Assembly (NCBI GenBank): GCA_031553875.1
Contig: JAVBKU010000011.1
Span: 1 to 64,000, forward strand
DNA: 64,000 nt
Direction of reading: 5' to 3'
Source: JAVBKU01 sp031553875
GTDB taxonomy: Bacteria > Bacteroidota > Bacteroidia > Bacteroidales > Rikenellaceae
This document shows, in pieces, positions 18,316 through 26,991 of the stretch. Below the pieces are notes generated by a model. The model searched no databases and had not been told where the DNA came from. It saw nothing but the letters and a program-made list of their open reading frames with translations. The position numbers and the translations under genes were made by a program. Numbering within the stretch: the first letter of the stretch is position 1; the number at the start of each line of letters is the position of its first letter.

Positions 18316-18632
18316 GGGGCAAAATACAAGAAAAATATGTCCGTCTGAAGACAAGTATTTGCGTCGCGCATCGCGATGCTCATCTCTGCTGCTCGACCTT
18401 CGGCCGATCCCCGCAGCCGCAGAGATGAAGGGGGTGGCGAAGCGTATTTTGTGCGCTCAAAAGGTGCGAAAAGAAGAATTTGTAAAAATAATGACCGGAT
18501 TACCTCTGCTGCAACCCAATAGAAAGGCGGCCTGTGCAAAACGCACAGGCCGCCCGTATTTTATCACGCACAAACAAAAACCGCCGCCGGAATGCCCCCG
18601 GCGGCGGTTAAACTTTAACGGCTCAGACGTTG
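18316..18632. other. Gene-free stretch with terminator hairpins
   Basis: No convincing gene is present in about 315 bases. A 12-bp perfect hairpin at 18526-18554 (GGCGGCCTGTGC with GCACAGGCCGCC) followed by CGTATTTTAT can end the + strand glycosidase transcript. A second hairpin at 18581-18607 serves the minus strand. The remainder (18340-18520) shows no structure that I recognise. Confidence 0.6.
18576..18607 (-). terminator. Terminator after the PepSY-like gene
   Basis: On the minus strand, CCGCCGCCGG (18598-18607 read in reverse) pairs with CCGGCGGCGG (18581-18590) around a 7-base loop and is followed by a U-rich run, 26 bases beyond the stop of the 18633-19046 gene. Confidence 0.8.
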
Positions 18633-19046
18633 CTAATCGTCGTAGCGGAGGAAGTTGGAGAGCAGATCGAATTTAAGCTCGCGGCCATTGCGCAGTTTCA
18701 CCTCATAACCGCGTGTGTCACGGCTGATCTTGATGGCGTCGACCCCCGGGTGCTTCTTTGTCAGATAGCCCTTGATCCTTTCGGGCAGGGCCACGTCGGG
18801 CAGACCCCTCTTACATTCCACCTCGTCCCATACGCCGTTCTTGTCGAACTCCACCTTCGCACCGTTTGACAGGTAGGCGTCATAGGTGTTGCCCGACAAC
18901 TCCTTGTCGACTTTCACCTTGGTCACGGTTTCGTTGGGGAATATCTTACTTAAGTATTTACGGGCGCTCTCGGGTAGTTTATCGCCGGGGGTCGCCGCGA
19001 TATTTATCGCCGCGATACAGATAAGAGCTAAAAACATCTTTTTCAT
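18633..19046 (-). CDS. Secreted PepSY-like (DUF2874) protein
   Basis: A 137-residue exported protein: signal peptide of about 18 residues, then two related beta-sheet units (KVKVDKELSGNTYDAYLSNG and IKISRDTRGYEVKLRNGREL, each preceded by a helix containing ARKYLSKIFP or IKGYLTKKHP). This two-repeat layout matches the PepSY-like/DUF2874 family of periplasmic proteins found in many Bacteroidota. Biological role is unknown; inhibitors with related folds exist. It is transcribed alone. Confidence 0.8.
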   Translation of the reverse strand: MKKMFLALICIAAINIAATPGDKLPESARKYLSKIFPNETVTKVKVDKELSGNTYDAYLSNGAKVEFDKNGVWDEVECKRGLPDVALPERIKGYLTKKHPGVDAIKISRDTRGYEVKLRNGRELKFDLLSNFLRYDD

Positions 19047-19221
19047 ATTGCTCAGCGTTTTGTGCGGGACCTCGCGATACCGCTGTTTATACTATTTTCC
19101 TTTACATATAGGGTTATAACACACAATTCGTGCCGAGGGTTTTGTCCTCCTGTGCGAATATAACGATAAAAAGCGAGAAGGCAAAGGGGCTCCCTGGTAC
19201 GGAGATTATAAATCAGATGTT

Positions 19222-19686
19222 TTATCGTCTTGCCGCTCCCCTGAAAAGAACCAACCAGAGAACATTCGCAAGGCCCATTACGACCGCCACCCAAAGTAAC
19301 ATATACGTACCGACCGCGCCGTAGAACAACAACATGGCTATATTTCCCAATATATCCCGCCACCACGCTTCGCTCCATACCAGTAGATCGGAGAAATAGG
19401 AGGCTGTTATCATACATCCCAGGAATACGATGACCAAATAAACGGCGATAGAGATCAGGCACAACACTACGGGATGACTTTTCTGGAACCCTATCTTCGT
19501 GAACAGCAACAGATAGCAAACGATGCATGATATCCACATGCCTGTCACAATTCCCCAATTATCAGGATTGCTGTCGTCGAGCGGACTGAAATAGGCCACG
19601 AGGCCGTATATGGCCAGCAGATTGAAGAGTATACAACCTGTCGTTATCCATATCTGTTTCGGTCGCATGGGCGGAGTAGGGGCCAT
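19222..19686 (-). CDS. Four-helix membrane protein, function unknown
   Basis: The 154-residue protein has four hydrophobic stretches: residues about 13-33, 46-64, 75-95 and 115-145. There are no catalytic motifs. It is more A+T rich than its neighbours. It lies between the PepSY-like gene and a polysaccharide lyase-like gene on the same strand, about 40 bases after the latter, so it may be the distal gene of that transcript. No family was recognised. Confidence 0.6.
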   Translation of the reverse strand: MAPTPPMRPKQIWITTGCILFNLLAIYGLVAYFSPLDDSNPDNWGIVTGMWISCIVCYLLLFTKIGFQKSHPVVLCLISIAVYLVIVFLGCMITASYFSDLLVWSEAWWRDILGNIAMLLFYGAVGTYMLLWVAVVMGLANVLWLVLFRGAARR

Positions 19687-19728
19687 GATTCGATGGGGCT
19701 AGTGTGTGGAAAATGTATTTGTACCGTG

Positions 19729-20799
19729 TTACTGCTCTGTCGGCGACACATGGGGAGCACTCTTACCTCGGTATATTTTAAGATCGTCCCAATAGAGTTG
19801 CAATGCCTCGCCTTTACGGCGCATATACTCCACCAACGCTCCCGAAGTATAGAGATTCATGGCGTTGAATACCCGTACGACCCCTTGTGGAGAGGGATTG
19901 TCCTCCCCGTAGGTGTCGCCTGCGATATCGAACAGCACCCTCTTTTTTCCGCCGTCGGGATGTACGGTCATATAGAAACGGCCTTCGGAGCCATGCCCTT
20001 TCTTTATATAGTATTCGAGTGTCATCCACTCCCCGAATGGTATGGAATAGTTCTCTGCCGCCTCTTCCCATTTAGTGGTAAACTGTCCGCTGCGGCCCGT
20101 CTTACGGGTAGTCTCTATCGGGTCGTAGCGGAAGTTCTGCGAAGTGGCTTTGAAATATAGCGGCTGCCCTGTACCCGATCTCTTGTTCAGCCCTACATTG
20201 ATGCGGAAGATGTGCTCGTTGCGGCGATCGGGAGGATTGTTCCACCATCCCACTATTGTAAGCCACGGAATACTGTCGGGATAATCGCGCAGCGCCTTCA
20301 TTCCATCGGGAAGATATAACCTCACGGATTGGTATATCTCGTCGGTCGGCTCGCCGGCGTCGAATCCCACCTGCGCCCTCGCCTTAGTGTGGCCTATGCC
20401 GCGCTCGTAATTTACCTTCACGCTCGGCTCGCCTATCCAAAGACGCAACACGCCGTTAGAGGGATTCACCGGATCCGGCACAATGCGGACCGTGCGCATG
20501 GAGCTGTCGCCGTCCTCGTAATTTATGCCTGTGAACCTGAAGAACTTGTCCGTCCTCAACTCGTCCCAACTGTTCGGTCCAGGCACTGAACGATCCACAC
20601 CCTCGATATAATCCCTGGTGGCGCTTACAGACACTATCTTTGATCCCGGCTCGAAGCCCGAATTAAAGACCAGAGTGAAATTCCCCGGAGAGATATACTT
20701 ATCTATCGCCGGCTTTTTCGCATAGGCAGTACCGGCGGCAGCGACCGTAAAGATCGCCGCCGCAGACAGTATTACCTTATGCATCGAAATCGTTTTCAA
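19729..20799 (-). CDS. Secreted jelly-roll polysaccharide lyase-like protein
   Basis: The 356-residue protein has a signal peptide (residues about 6-27) and then a concanavalin-like beta-sandwich pattern. Typical segments are DEIYQSVRLYLPDGM, WLTIVGWWNNP, GEWMTLEYYIKKG and LQLYWDDLKIYRG, as seen in single-domain polysaccharide lyases (PL7, PL13 or PL20 types) and some GH16-like hydrolases. Catalytic residues cannot be pinned down here. The gene is 5 bases from the GH36 gene on the same strand, so the pair probably acts on the same glycan. Confidence 0.6.
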   Translation of the reverse strand: MKTISMHKVILSAAAIFTVAAAGTAYAKKPAIDKYISPGNFTLVFNSGFEPGSKIVSVSATRDYIEGVDRSVPGPNSWDELRTDKFFRFTGINYEDGDSSMRTVRIVPDPVNPSNGVLRLWIGEPSVKVNYERGIGHTKARAQVGFDAGEPTDEIYQSVRLYLPDGMKALRDYPDSIPWLTIVGWWNNPPDRRNEHIFRINVGLNKRSGTGQPLYFKATSQNFRYDPIETTRKTGRSGQFTTKWEEAAENYSIPFGEWMTLEYYIKKGHGSEGRFYMTVHPDGGKKRVLFDIAGDTYGEDNPSPQGVVRVFNAMNLYTSGALVEYMRRKGEALQLYWDDLKIYRGKSAPHVSPTEQ

Positions 20800-20804
20800 T
20801 CCGG

Positions 20805-23063
20805 TTATTTCACCTCTTCTACATAGAACACGGCGCTGTCGTACATCTTGACGAGCCCCGGGTTGATGCCCATTTCTATGAGGTACTGGCCGCTGAAGGT
20901 GAGCCCGTTGCCCCAGAATCTCGACTTGGATACGTTCATCTCCGTGATCTTGTAGGTCTTGGCAGGATCGAGGCCGCGCAGTCGCAAGCCCTGTATCGAC
21001 ACGTTGCCGGTGTACTTGAAGCGGTAGTCGTACACCACGGCGCGGCTCTTGTCCTTGGTGACGTACATCAGGGCGTAGTTGCCGCCGCCGTCATAGGGCG
21101 ATGCCATGCGGTAGAGGTCGCCTTCGAACACTATATCCCTCACTTTCTTGAAGTTGGCGATCGCCATCCGGGCGAAATCCTTCTCCTTGTCGTCCATCTC
21201 CTTGGGCTGTAGCTCCATGCCCAGGCGGCCGCTCATGGCCAGGTCGAAACGGAATTTGAGCGGAGTGGCGTTGTTTGTCTGGTGGTTGGGGCTGGCCGAC
21301 ACGTGTGCGCCCGTTATGAACGAGGGGTATATCATATTCATGCCGTACTGTATGTACACTCTCGACATGGGGTCAGTGCAGTCGCTGGTCCATACCTCGT
21401 TGTTATATTTCAGCGCGCCGTATTCGCACCTGCCGCCCCCAGAGGAGCAGGCCTGCACGATGACATTGGGGTATTTCTGGCGTATCCTCTCGTAAACGCT
21501 GTAAAGCCCCTTGGTATATTCTGCCCAGAAGTGGCTCTGGCGGTCGGCGGGCAGGTAGGTCGAGCCTGCGCCCTCAACGTGGCGGTTGGCGTCCCACTTG
21601 ATGTAGGCGATGCCCGGGGCCTCCTTCATGATGTCGTCGAACACTCCGAAGATAAAGTCCTGCACCTTGGGATTGCTCAGGTCCAGCAGTAGCTGTGTGC
21701 GCTGGGTAGTCGGTTCGCGGTCGCCGCTGCGTACCACCCAGTCGGGATGCTTGGTGTAGAGATCGCTCTTGGGATTGACCATCTCGGGCTCGATCCAGAT
21801 GCCGAATTTCATTCCTTTACTCTTGGCGTAATCTACGAGGTATTCTATGCCCTCGGGCAGTTTTTTCTTGTTGACCTGCCAGTCGCCCAGACCCTGCTTG
21901 TCGTTGTTGCGGGGATAGTTGTTGCCGAACCAGCCGTCGTCCAACACGAAGAGCTCGATGCCCATGCTGGCCGCATCGTCCATCATGCTGCAGAGGGTCT
22001 TGGTGTCGAAATCGAAGTAGGTGCCTTCCCAGTTGTTGAGCAGTACAGGGGTGTAGCCGCCGCCACGGTACACGCCGTAGCCTCGGGCCCAGTCGTGGAG
22101 GTTGCGTGTGGCCTGGCCCGCGCCCTCATTGCTGTAGGTGTATATCATTTCGGGGGTTTCGAGGCTCTTGCCGTTGTCGAGGGTGTACTGCGATGCGTAA
22201 GGGCTCGCTCCCGCGAGGATGGTCAGCACGTCGGCCTCGTCGATGTTGAAGCTGATGCGGTAGTTGCCGGTCCAGGCCAATGCCCCGGCAATCACTTCGC
22301 CCGCGTTTTCATCCAGAGGGCCTCCGATGGAGAGCATGAACGAGGGGTTCTCGGTGCGGGTGGGGCGGGCGTGTTTATATGTTTCGATGGCCTTGACTCC
22401 GTGGGTGAGCCGCTCCTCTTCCATCATAAATTCGCTGCCCCAGCTGCCATGGAAGTGAGTGAGATAGTATTTGGTGCGGGGCAGGTGGACGTTGGAACTG
22501 TAATAGTTGCGCAGGGTCATGTGTTTCTCTCCCTTGTTGGAGATCACCGTGCGGCAGGTGATGACGTTCTCTTTCTGGTAGGCGTTGTAAATGAGCTGCA
22601 CTTCGAGCGGGTGCCTGAGTTCGCGCAGGGTTATGGTCGTGCGGATGAGGTTGCCCCCTTCGAGGCTCTCACTCTTGTGCGACACATATTTTAGCTCTGT
22701 GTTGAGTTCTCCGTCGGCATAGGTGACCGAGAGGGCCGGGTCCTCGACGCTGCGGCTGCCCATGGTGGAGTAGGCCAGGGGAGGCATACCGTAGTTTTCG
22801 GAGAGATAATAGTTCTTGTTGATCACGGGCGAGGGGTCGCTCACCTTGCCTCCGAAATGGTGGAACAGCACGTTGCCGTCTTTGGCCACGGAGAGCACCA
22901 TCGAGGCGCCGGAGGTGGTAATATTTATCACCTCGGTCTTGTATTCTGGCGCTTTGGCCGGAGCGGCAGCGGGTTTAACCGTTGTCTTCGCGGGAGCTGC
23001 CGAGGCCACGGCCACCGTAGCGGCGAGCAAGAGGCAAAGGGGGAAACGTAAGAAGTTTTTCAT
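20805..23063 (-). CDS. GH36 alpha-galactosidase
   Basis: A 752-residue secreted enzyme that removes terminal alpha-galactose from oligosaccharides or galactomannans. After the signal peptide and an Ala/Pro-rich spacer (to residue 40) comes the N-terminal beta-supersandwich, then the TIM barrel (about 330-640). GH36 signatures are visible: LFVLDDGWFG, GIWIEPEMVNP, the nucleophile Asp491 in IKWDANRH, CSSGGGRCEYG and the acid/base region VWTSDCTDP (Asp561). A C-terminal beta domain follows. It is co-oriented with the lyase-like gene (5-base gap). Confidence 0.93.
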   Translation of the reverse strand: MKNFLRFPLCLLLAATVAVASAAPAKTTVKPAAAPAKAPEYKTEVINITTSGASMVLSVAKDGNVLFHHFGGKVSDPSPVINKNYYLSENYGMPPLAYSTMGSRSVEDPALSVTYADGELNTELKYVSHKSESLEGGNLIRTTITLRELRHPLEVQLIYNAYQKENVITCRTVISNKGEKHMTLRNYYSSNVHLPRTKYYLTHFHGSWGSEFMMEEERLTHGVKAIETYKHARPTRTENPSFMLSIGGPLDENAGEVIAGALAWTGNYRISFNIDEADVLTILAGASPYASQYTLDNGKSLETPEMIYTYSNEGAGQATRNLHDWARGYGVYRGGGYTPVLLNNWEGTYFDFDTKTLCSMMDDAASMGIELFVLDDGWFGNNYPRNNDKQGLGDWQVNKKKLPEGIEYLVDYAKSKGMKFGIWIEPEMVNPKSDLYTKHPDWVVRSGDREPTTQRTQLLLDLSNPKVQDFIFGVFDDIMKEAPGIAYIKWDANRHVEGAGSTYLPADRQSHFWAEYTKGLYSVYERIRQKYPNVIVQACSSGGGRCEYGALKYNNEVWTSDCTDPMSRVYIQYGMNMIYPSFITGAHVSASPNHQTNNATPLKFRFDLAMSGRLGMELQPKEMDDKEKDFARMAIANFKKVRDIVFEGDLYRMASPYDGGGNYALMYVTKDKSRAVVYDYRFKYTGNVSIQGLRLRGLDPAKTYKITEMNVSKSRFWGNGLTFSGQYLIEMGINPGLVKMYDSAVFYVEEVK

Positions 23064-23111
23064 GGTATGTTGTTTTAGGTTTGTACAGAATTGTGAGGGC
23101 GGGATACCGTA

Positions 23112-23143
23112 GGCAGAAGCCAGAAGCGGCGATTATTTTGCTG
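23112..23143 (+). repeat. Half copy of the long-hairpin repeat
   Basis: This stretch matches the right arm of the repeat at 1-141 (positions about 106-138), including GCAGAAGC, GAAGCGGC and ATTATTTTGCTG, with a few changes. The left arm is absent, so it is a truncated remnant between the GH36 and esterase genes. Confidence 0.65.
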
Positions 23144-23193
23144 TTTTGAATCTTACTTTAACAGATACAAATTTATATTGAACTACTGTAATT

Positions 23194-24018
23194 CTACTCG
23201 GAGAATCCGATCGAGCAGAATGTCAGCACCTGCGGCAGCGCGGTCTGCCAGTATTCCCAGCTGTGGGCTCCGTTGCGCATGCGATACTGGAGCGGGATGC
23301 CTTTTTGCTTCATCAGACTGAAGAATTCTATATTGGCCTGCCACAGGAAATCGTCGTCGCCGCAATCGACGTACCAACGGACGGTTTTCAGGGCTTCTAC
23401 TTGCTGCGGCGTGGCGCTTTCAAGGAAACCTACCGGAGAGTTAGCCTTCTTTTCGGGCCGGGCGTCGCGGCTCAATCCACTCAGTGCGCCGCTCAGCGGA
23501 CAGGCTGACGAGAACATATCCGGATGTTTCTGGGCGTAACCAGCCGATCCTAATCCTCCCATCGAAAGTCCGGCTACGGCGCGGTGTTTCTTGTCGCCCA
23601 CGATGCGGTATGTCTTTTCTATATAAGGGATGAACTCGGTGAAAAAGAAATCCTCGTAGGGCCATCCGGGTTGGTTGGAGTAGCCCATGTTTTTACCCAT
23701 GTTGTTCACGCCCTCGCCCCTCGCATCGGGCATGACGATGATCATCGGCAAGGTCATTCCGGCTTCGGTGTGTTCGTCGGTGATCAGTTTCATCACGCCT
23801 TTGTCGCGCCATGCGGTGTGGGTGTCGCTGGCTCCGTGCAGCAGATAAAGCACCGGATAACTCTTTCCCGAGCTGTCGTAATCGGCAGGCAGATACACCA
23901 GGTAAGGCTTTTCGACGCCCAGGAGCTGGCTTTTCACGGTGGCTTCCTCTATGCGGCTCTGCGCCTGTAGATTCACGGCTGCGGCTACGGTAAGTAGCGT
24001 TAACAATATTTTTTTCAT
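23194..24018 (-). CDS. Secreted alpha/beta-hydrolase esterase (CE1-like)
   Basis: The 274-residue enzyme has a signal peptide ending at AQA-like residues about 20 and an esterase D/putative-esterase fold. The catalytic Ser152 sits in AGLSMGGLGS. The Asp is probably in YVDCGDDDF (about 221) and the His in NGAHSWEYW (about 254). Related Bacteroidota proteins are feruloyl or acetyl-xylan esterases. With GH36 and the lyase-like protein next to it, a role in removing ester decorations from plant polysaccharide is plausible but inferred. Confidence 0.85.
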   Translation of the reverse strand: MKKILLTLLTVAAAVNLQAQSRIEEATVKSQLLGVEKPYLVYLPADYDSSGKSYPVLYLLHGASDTHTAWRDKGVMKLITDEHTEAGMTLPMIIVMPDARGEGVNNMGKNMGYSNQPGWPYEDFFFTEFIPYIEKTYRIVGDKKHRAVAGLSMGGLGSAGYAQKHPDMFSSACPLSGALSGLSRDARPEKKANSPVGFLESATPQQVEALKTVRWYVDCGDDDFLWQANIEFFSLMKQKGIPLQYRMRNGAHSWEYWQTALPQVLTFCSIGFSE

Positions 24019-24154
24019 GGTCGCGGTTTTTATATTCTGTAAATATATAAAAATTTATGGGGATTGTCCTTATTTTATTTTCGTACCGTTTTATCATGAA
24101 AAAGGGACCCGAAACGTATTGCCCTGGCGGCGAGTACGGGTTACCGGCGCACCC

Positions 24155-24190
24155 AAAAACAGGCGGCCTGCGCAATTGCGCAGGCCCCCT
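24155..24190 (-). terminator. Terminator after panB
   Basis: A 22-base perfect palindrome at 24165-24186 (GGCCTGCGCAA and its complement) is followed on the minus strand by GCCTGTTTTTGGG, 25 bases past the panB stop. Confidence 0.8.
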
Positions 24191-24210
24191 CGGTCATTTC
24201 TATGTGCAGA

Positions 24211-25026
24211 CTAATACTGCTCCTTCTCGTTGGGGAAGTCGCCGCTTTTGACATCCTCGATATATTTCTCAAAAGCCGAGATCATCTCGCTGTGCATGTC
24301 GGCGTAACGGCGCAGGAAGCGGGGCGAAAAGTCATTGTTTATCCCCAGCATATCGTGCACCACCAGCACCTGGCCGTCTACGCCACCGCCGGCACCGATA
24401 CCGATCATGGGTATGCGTAACTCTTTGGCGACCCTTCCGCCCAGTTCTGCGGGTATCTTCTCGAGCACGATGCCGAAACACCCCGCGTCTTCGAGCAGGT
24501 GGGCGTCGCGGACGAGCTTGTCGGCCTCTCCCTTCTCCTTGGCGCGAACGTTATATGTGCCGTAGCGGTGTATGGCCTGGGGGGTGAGCCCGAGGTGCCC
24601 CATCACGGGGATACCAGCCGAGAGTATGCGGTTGACCGATTCGAGGATCTCCTCGCCGCCTTCGATCTTCACGGCGTCGGCTTCGGTCTCCTTCATTATG
24701 CGTATGGCCGAGGCGAGGGCCTCCTTGGAGTTACCCTGGTAGGTGCCGAATGGCAGGTCAACCACCACCAGCGCCCTCTCCACGCCACGGGCCACCGAAC
24801 GTCCATGATAGATCATATGTTCGAGGGTCATGGGTACGGTGGTGTCGTAGCCGGCGATGACGTTGGCCGCCGAGTCGCCCACGAGGATCACGTCGATACC
24901 CGCGTTGTCGAGTATGCGGGCCATGGTGTAGTCGTAGGCGGTGAGCATCGATATCTTCTCGCCGCGCTGCTTCATCTCCAACAGGCGGAGAGTGGTCACG
25001 GCCCTTGTCTTGCTGTCTGTTGACAT
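24211..25026 (-). CDS. panB: 3-methyl-2-oxobutanoate hydroxymethyltransferase
   Basis: PanB makes ketopantoate from ketoisovalerate and methylene-tetrahydrofolate, the first committed step to pantothenate and CoA. The 271-residue protein has the family motifs MLTAYDYTMARI, ILVGDSAANVIAGYDTT, VDLPFGTYQ, VKIEGG and GHLGLTPQ. IGIGAGGGVDGQVLVVHDMLG closes the barrel. ATG 25026 is chosen because the conserved sequence starts there; an upstream in-frame ATG would add 38 residues of unlikely sequence. No panC or panD is nearby. Confidence 0.95.
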   Translation of the reverse strand: MSTDSKTRAVTTLRLLEMKQRGEKISMLTAYDYTMARILDNAGIDVILVGDSAANVIAGYDTTVPMTLEHMIYHGRSVARGVERALVVVDLPFGTYQGNSKEALASAIRIMKETEADAVKIEGGEEILESVNRILSAGIPVMGHLGLTPQAIHRYGTYNVRAKEKGEADKLVRDAHLLEDAGCFGIVLEKIPAELGGRVAKELRIPMIGIGAGGGVDGQVLVVHDMLGINNDFSPRFLRRYADMHSEMISAFEKYIEDVKSGDFPNEKEQY

Positions 25027-25239
25027 ATCTTTTGGTTTTGGCTGGCAACCTACACCTGCCATGAGGCTTATTAACAGGCTGTCCAGCAATGTTATATTTG
25101 CGTGTGCGCCGGAACTCCGGAACGCCAAAGTTAGAAACATTTTTTATAATACCCTCGGGAGCAGGTCACGAGACTTTCGTATGGTATGACGAATAATCAC
25201 GAAATTTTTTTAAATTTGTTATAATCATGAAATTAACAT

Positions 25240-26145
25240 ATGGCTATTATGAGAAAACTTTCGGTTGTATTAGGGGTTATTTCTGTTTCTATCTCGTTTA
25301 TCTCTTCCTGGGCACAGGTGCCCGTAACGCATCGTGACGCTCGGGTATTTACCAAGAGAATTGAGAATAACTACAGTGGAGGGCCTCGCAGAATTACTGC
25401 CGCCGGCGATACTGTAAGATATTATAATACAAAGAATAAAACAGATCTTGAGAAACTCTTTTTCGGTAAAATTAATGCCGACGTTGAATTCTTATACGTA
25501 ACATCGGCTCGCGTAGGAACGCAGGGGCTTCGAGTTTTTAAGGAAACATACCGTGAGCCTTATGTGATCGAAGCCATTCGTGTGACTAACCAGAGGGAGG
25601 TGGATTCGACTCTGATGAAAAATATGCAGAATAAAATGGGGCCTTCCATACAGTTGGGATGGAGAAGAGGAGGTAGTAAAGAGGAGAGAGAGCAGGCTTC
25701 AGTAAAAATCAGTGAAGGATTGGAGGAGATAAAGCGAGAGCGGGCGAAACGGTATAGCCTCGAAAGGAAATCTGTCGTCATCAGCGATTCATTGGCGAAA
25801 AAACTACAAGGCGAGGTAATGCCGGTTATAGATAAATATCGTTGCTATGGGTCTCCTATGGGGGTTTTTGATGGTTATATCGTGACATTCGGTTGTACTG
25901 CAGGCTACGAGGCGTGGAGCCTTACCGTCCAAGCGCCTGCGGGGGATGCTGAAAGAATGACCGAAATATTTCTGATAATAGTAAAGGATATATTTGCAGG
26001 GAAATTCGATGAGTCCAACTGCCTGAAAACCCTCGAAAACTATAAGGTCGCCGAATCGCCTCGCGAGGGGCAAGGGGTAACGCGCGTAAATAGTCTTGAG
26101 GAGTTATTAAGAGGGAGGAGCCAATCTGTCCAGCGCACTGATTGA
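25240..26145 (+). CDS. Secreted hypothetical protein
   Basis: The 301-residue protein begins with a signal peptide (KLSVVLGVISVSISFISSWAQ; an ATG at 25249 is equally likely as the start). The remainder is mixed alpha/beta with no motif that I recognise. A charged helix sits at about residues 145-185 and a hydrophobic segment (TEIFLIIVKDIFAG) near 255. It resembles uncharacterised Bacteroidota exported families. The A+T-rich composition differs from the flanking panB and methyltransferase genes. It appears to be a single gene. Confidence 0.6.
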   Translation: MAIMRKLSVVLGVISVSISFISSWAQVPVTHRDARVFTKRIENNYSGGPRRITAAGDTVRYYNTKNKTDLEKLFFGKINADVEFLYVTSARVGTQGLRVFKETYREPYVIEAIRVTNQREVDSTLMKNMQNKMGPSIQLGWRRGGSKEEREQASVKISEGLEEIKRERAKRYSLERKSVVISDSLAKKLQGEVMPVIDKYRCYGSPMGVFDGYIVTFGCTAGYEAWSLTVQAPAGDAERMTEIFLIIVKDIFAGKFDESNCLKTLENYKVAESPREGQGVTRVNSLEELLRGRSQSVQRTD

Positions 26146-26254
26146 GGAGTATAGGCTGCATATTCAAAGAAGGAAGAGACCCTGGCAGCAGGCCGAAGCA
26201 GCATACGCACGAGACTTGCGCCTCGTTAGAGAGGGTGAATATTTAGGAATGTAC

Positions 26255-26785
26255 CTACCCTCCGTACTGCCTGAAAAACTCCCACAGCACCGCGCCGCCC
26301 GACACGGCTACGTTGAGCGAGTGCTTAGTGCCTCTCTGGGGTATCTCGATGGCCCCGTCGCACATGTCGACCACCTCCTGGCCCACGCCGTCGACCTCAT
26401 TCCCGAACACGAGGGCGTACTTCGCGCCGGTTTCCACCATGAATTCGCCTAACAATGCGGCATCCTCGACCTGCTCGATAGCCAGCACCTCGTAGCCTTG
26501 GCTTTTGAGGTCGGCCACGGCGTCTTCCGTGCGGGCGAAGTGACGCCAGGGCACGGTGTTCTCGGCTCCGAGGGCGGTCTTGTGTATATCCCTGCTGGGA
26601 GGCGTGGCACATATGCCGCACAGGACGAGCTCCCTCACCGCGAAGGCGTCGGCCGTGCGGAAGAACGAGCCCACGTTGTTCTGGCTGCGCACGTTGTCGA
26701 GCACCACCACCACGGGGATCTTCTCCATACGGGCGAACTCCTCTGCAGTGGGGCGGCCCAATTCGCTGTTGGCTATCTTTTTCAT
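26255..26785 (-). CDS. RNA 2'-O-methyltransferase, SpoU/TrmH family
   Basis: The 176-residue protein consists of a single SPOUT (trefoil-knot) domain. Family motifs are visible: VVVVLDNVRSQNNVGSFFRTADAF (motif 1, quoted here only by its span at residues 23-46), ALVFGNEVDGVGQEV (motif 2) and IEIPQRGTKHSLNVAVSGG (motif 3). The knot binds SAM. Target (tRNA Gm18 or an rRNA ribose) cannot be assigned. ATG 26785 is chosen over one 9 bases upstream. It is divergent from hppA. Confidence 0.88.
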   Translation of the reverse strand: MKKIANSELGRPTAEEFARMEKIPVVVVLDNVRSQNNVGSFFRTADAFAVRELVLCGICATPPSRDIHKTALGAENTVPWRHFARTEDAVADLKSQGYEVLAIEQVEDAALLGEFMVETGAKYALVFGNEVDGVGQEVVDMCDGAIEIPQRGTKHSLNVAVSGGAVLWEFFRQYGG

Positions 26786-26863
26786 AACGTTCACGTAACT
26801 GTCGCAGCGGTAACCCTTTCATGCCGCGCCGGGCAAATTTAATGATTTTTTTGGACGCCACGG

Positions 26864-26894
26864 TTTGACAAGTCTAAATTATACTCTACATTTG
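26864..26894 (+). promoter_or_regulatory. Promoter of hppA
   Basis: TTTG (26864-26867) and TACATTTG (26887-26894) are spaced by 19 bases. This is an exact match to the Bacteroidota housekeeping promoter pattern, 97 bases before the start codon. Confidence 0.75.
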
Positions 26895-26991
26895 ATACTG
26901 TTTATTTTTAGCCCTGTGCCGATTCGCAGGCGGCGGGACATAATATGCGATCTAAATCACATGAAAAAATATTAACCTAAAATCATTTTCT

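Noticed and set aside
21747..22694. Long plus-strand open frame inside the GH36 gene.
   Set aside because: The opposite strand carries clear GH36 motifs; the frame's product is low-complexity and has no family resemblance.
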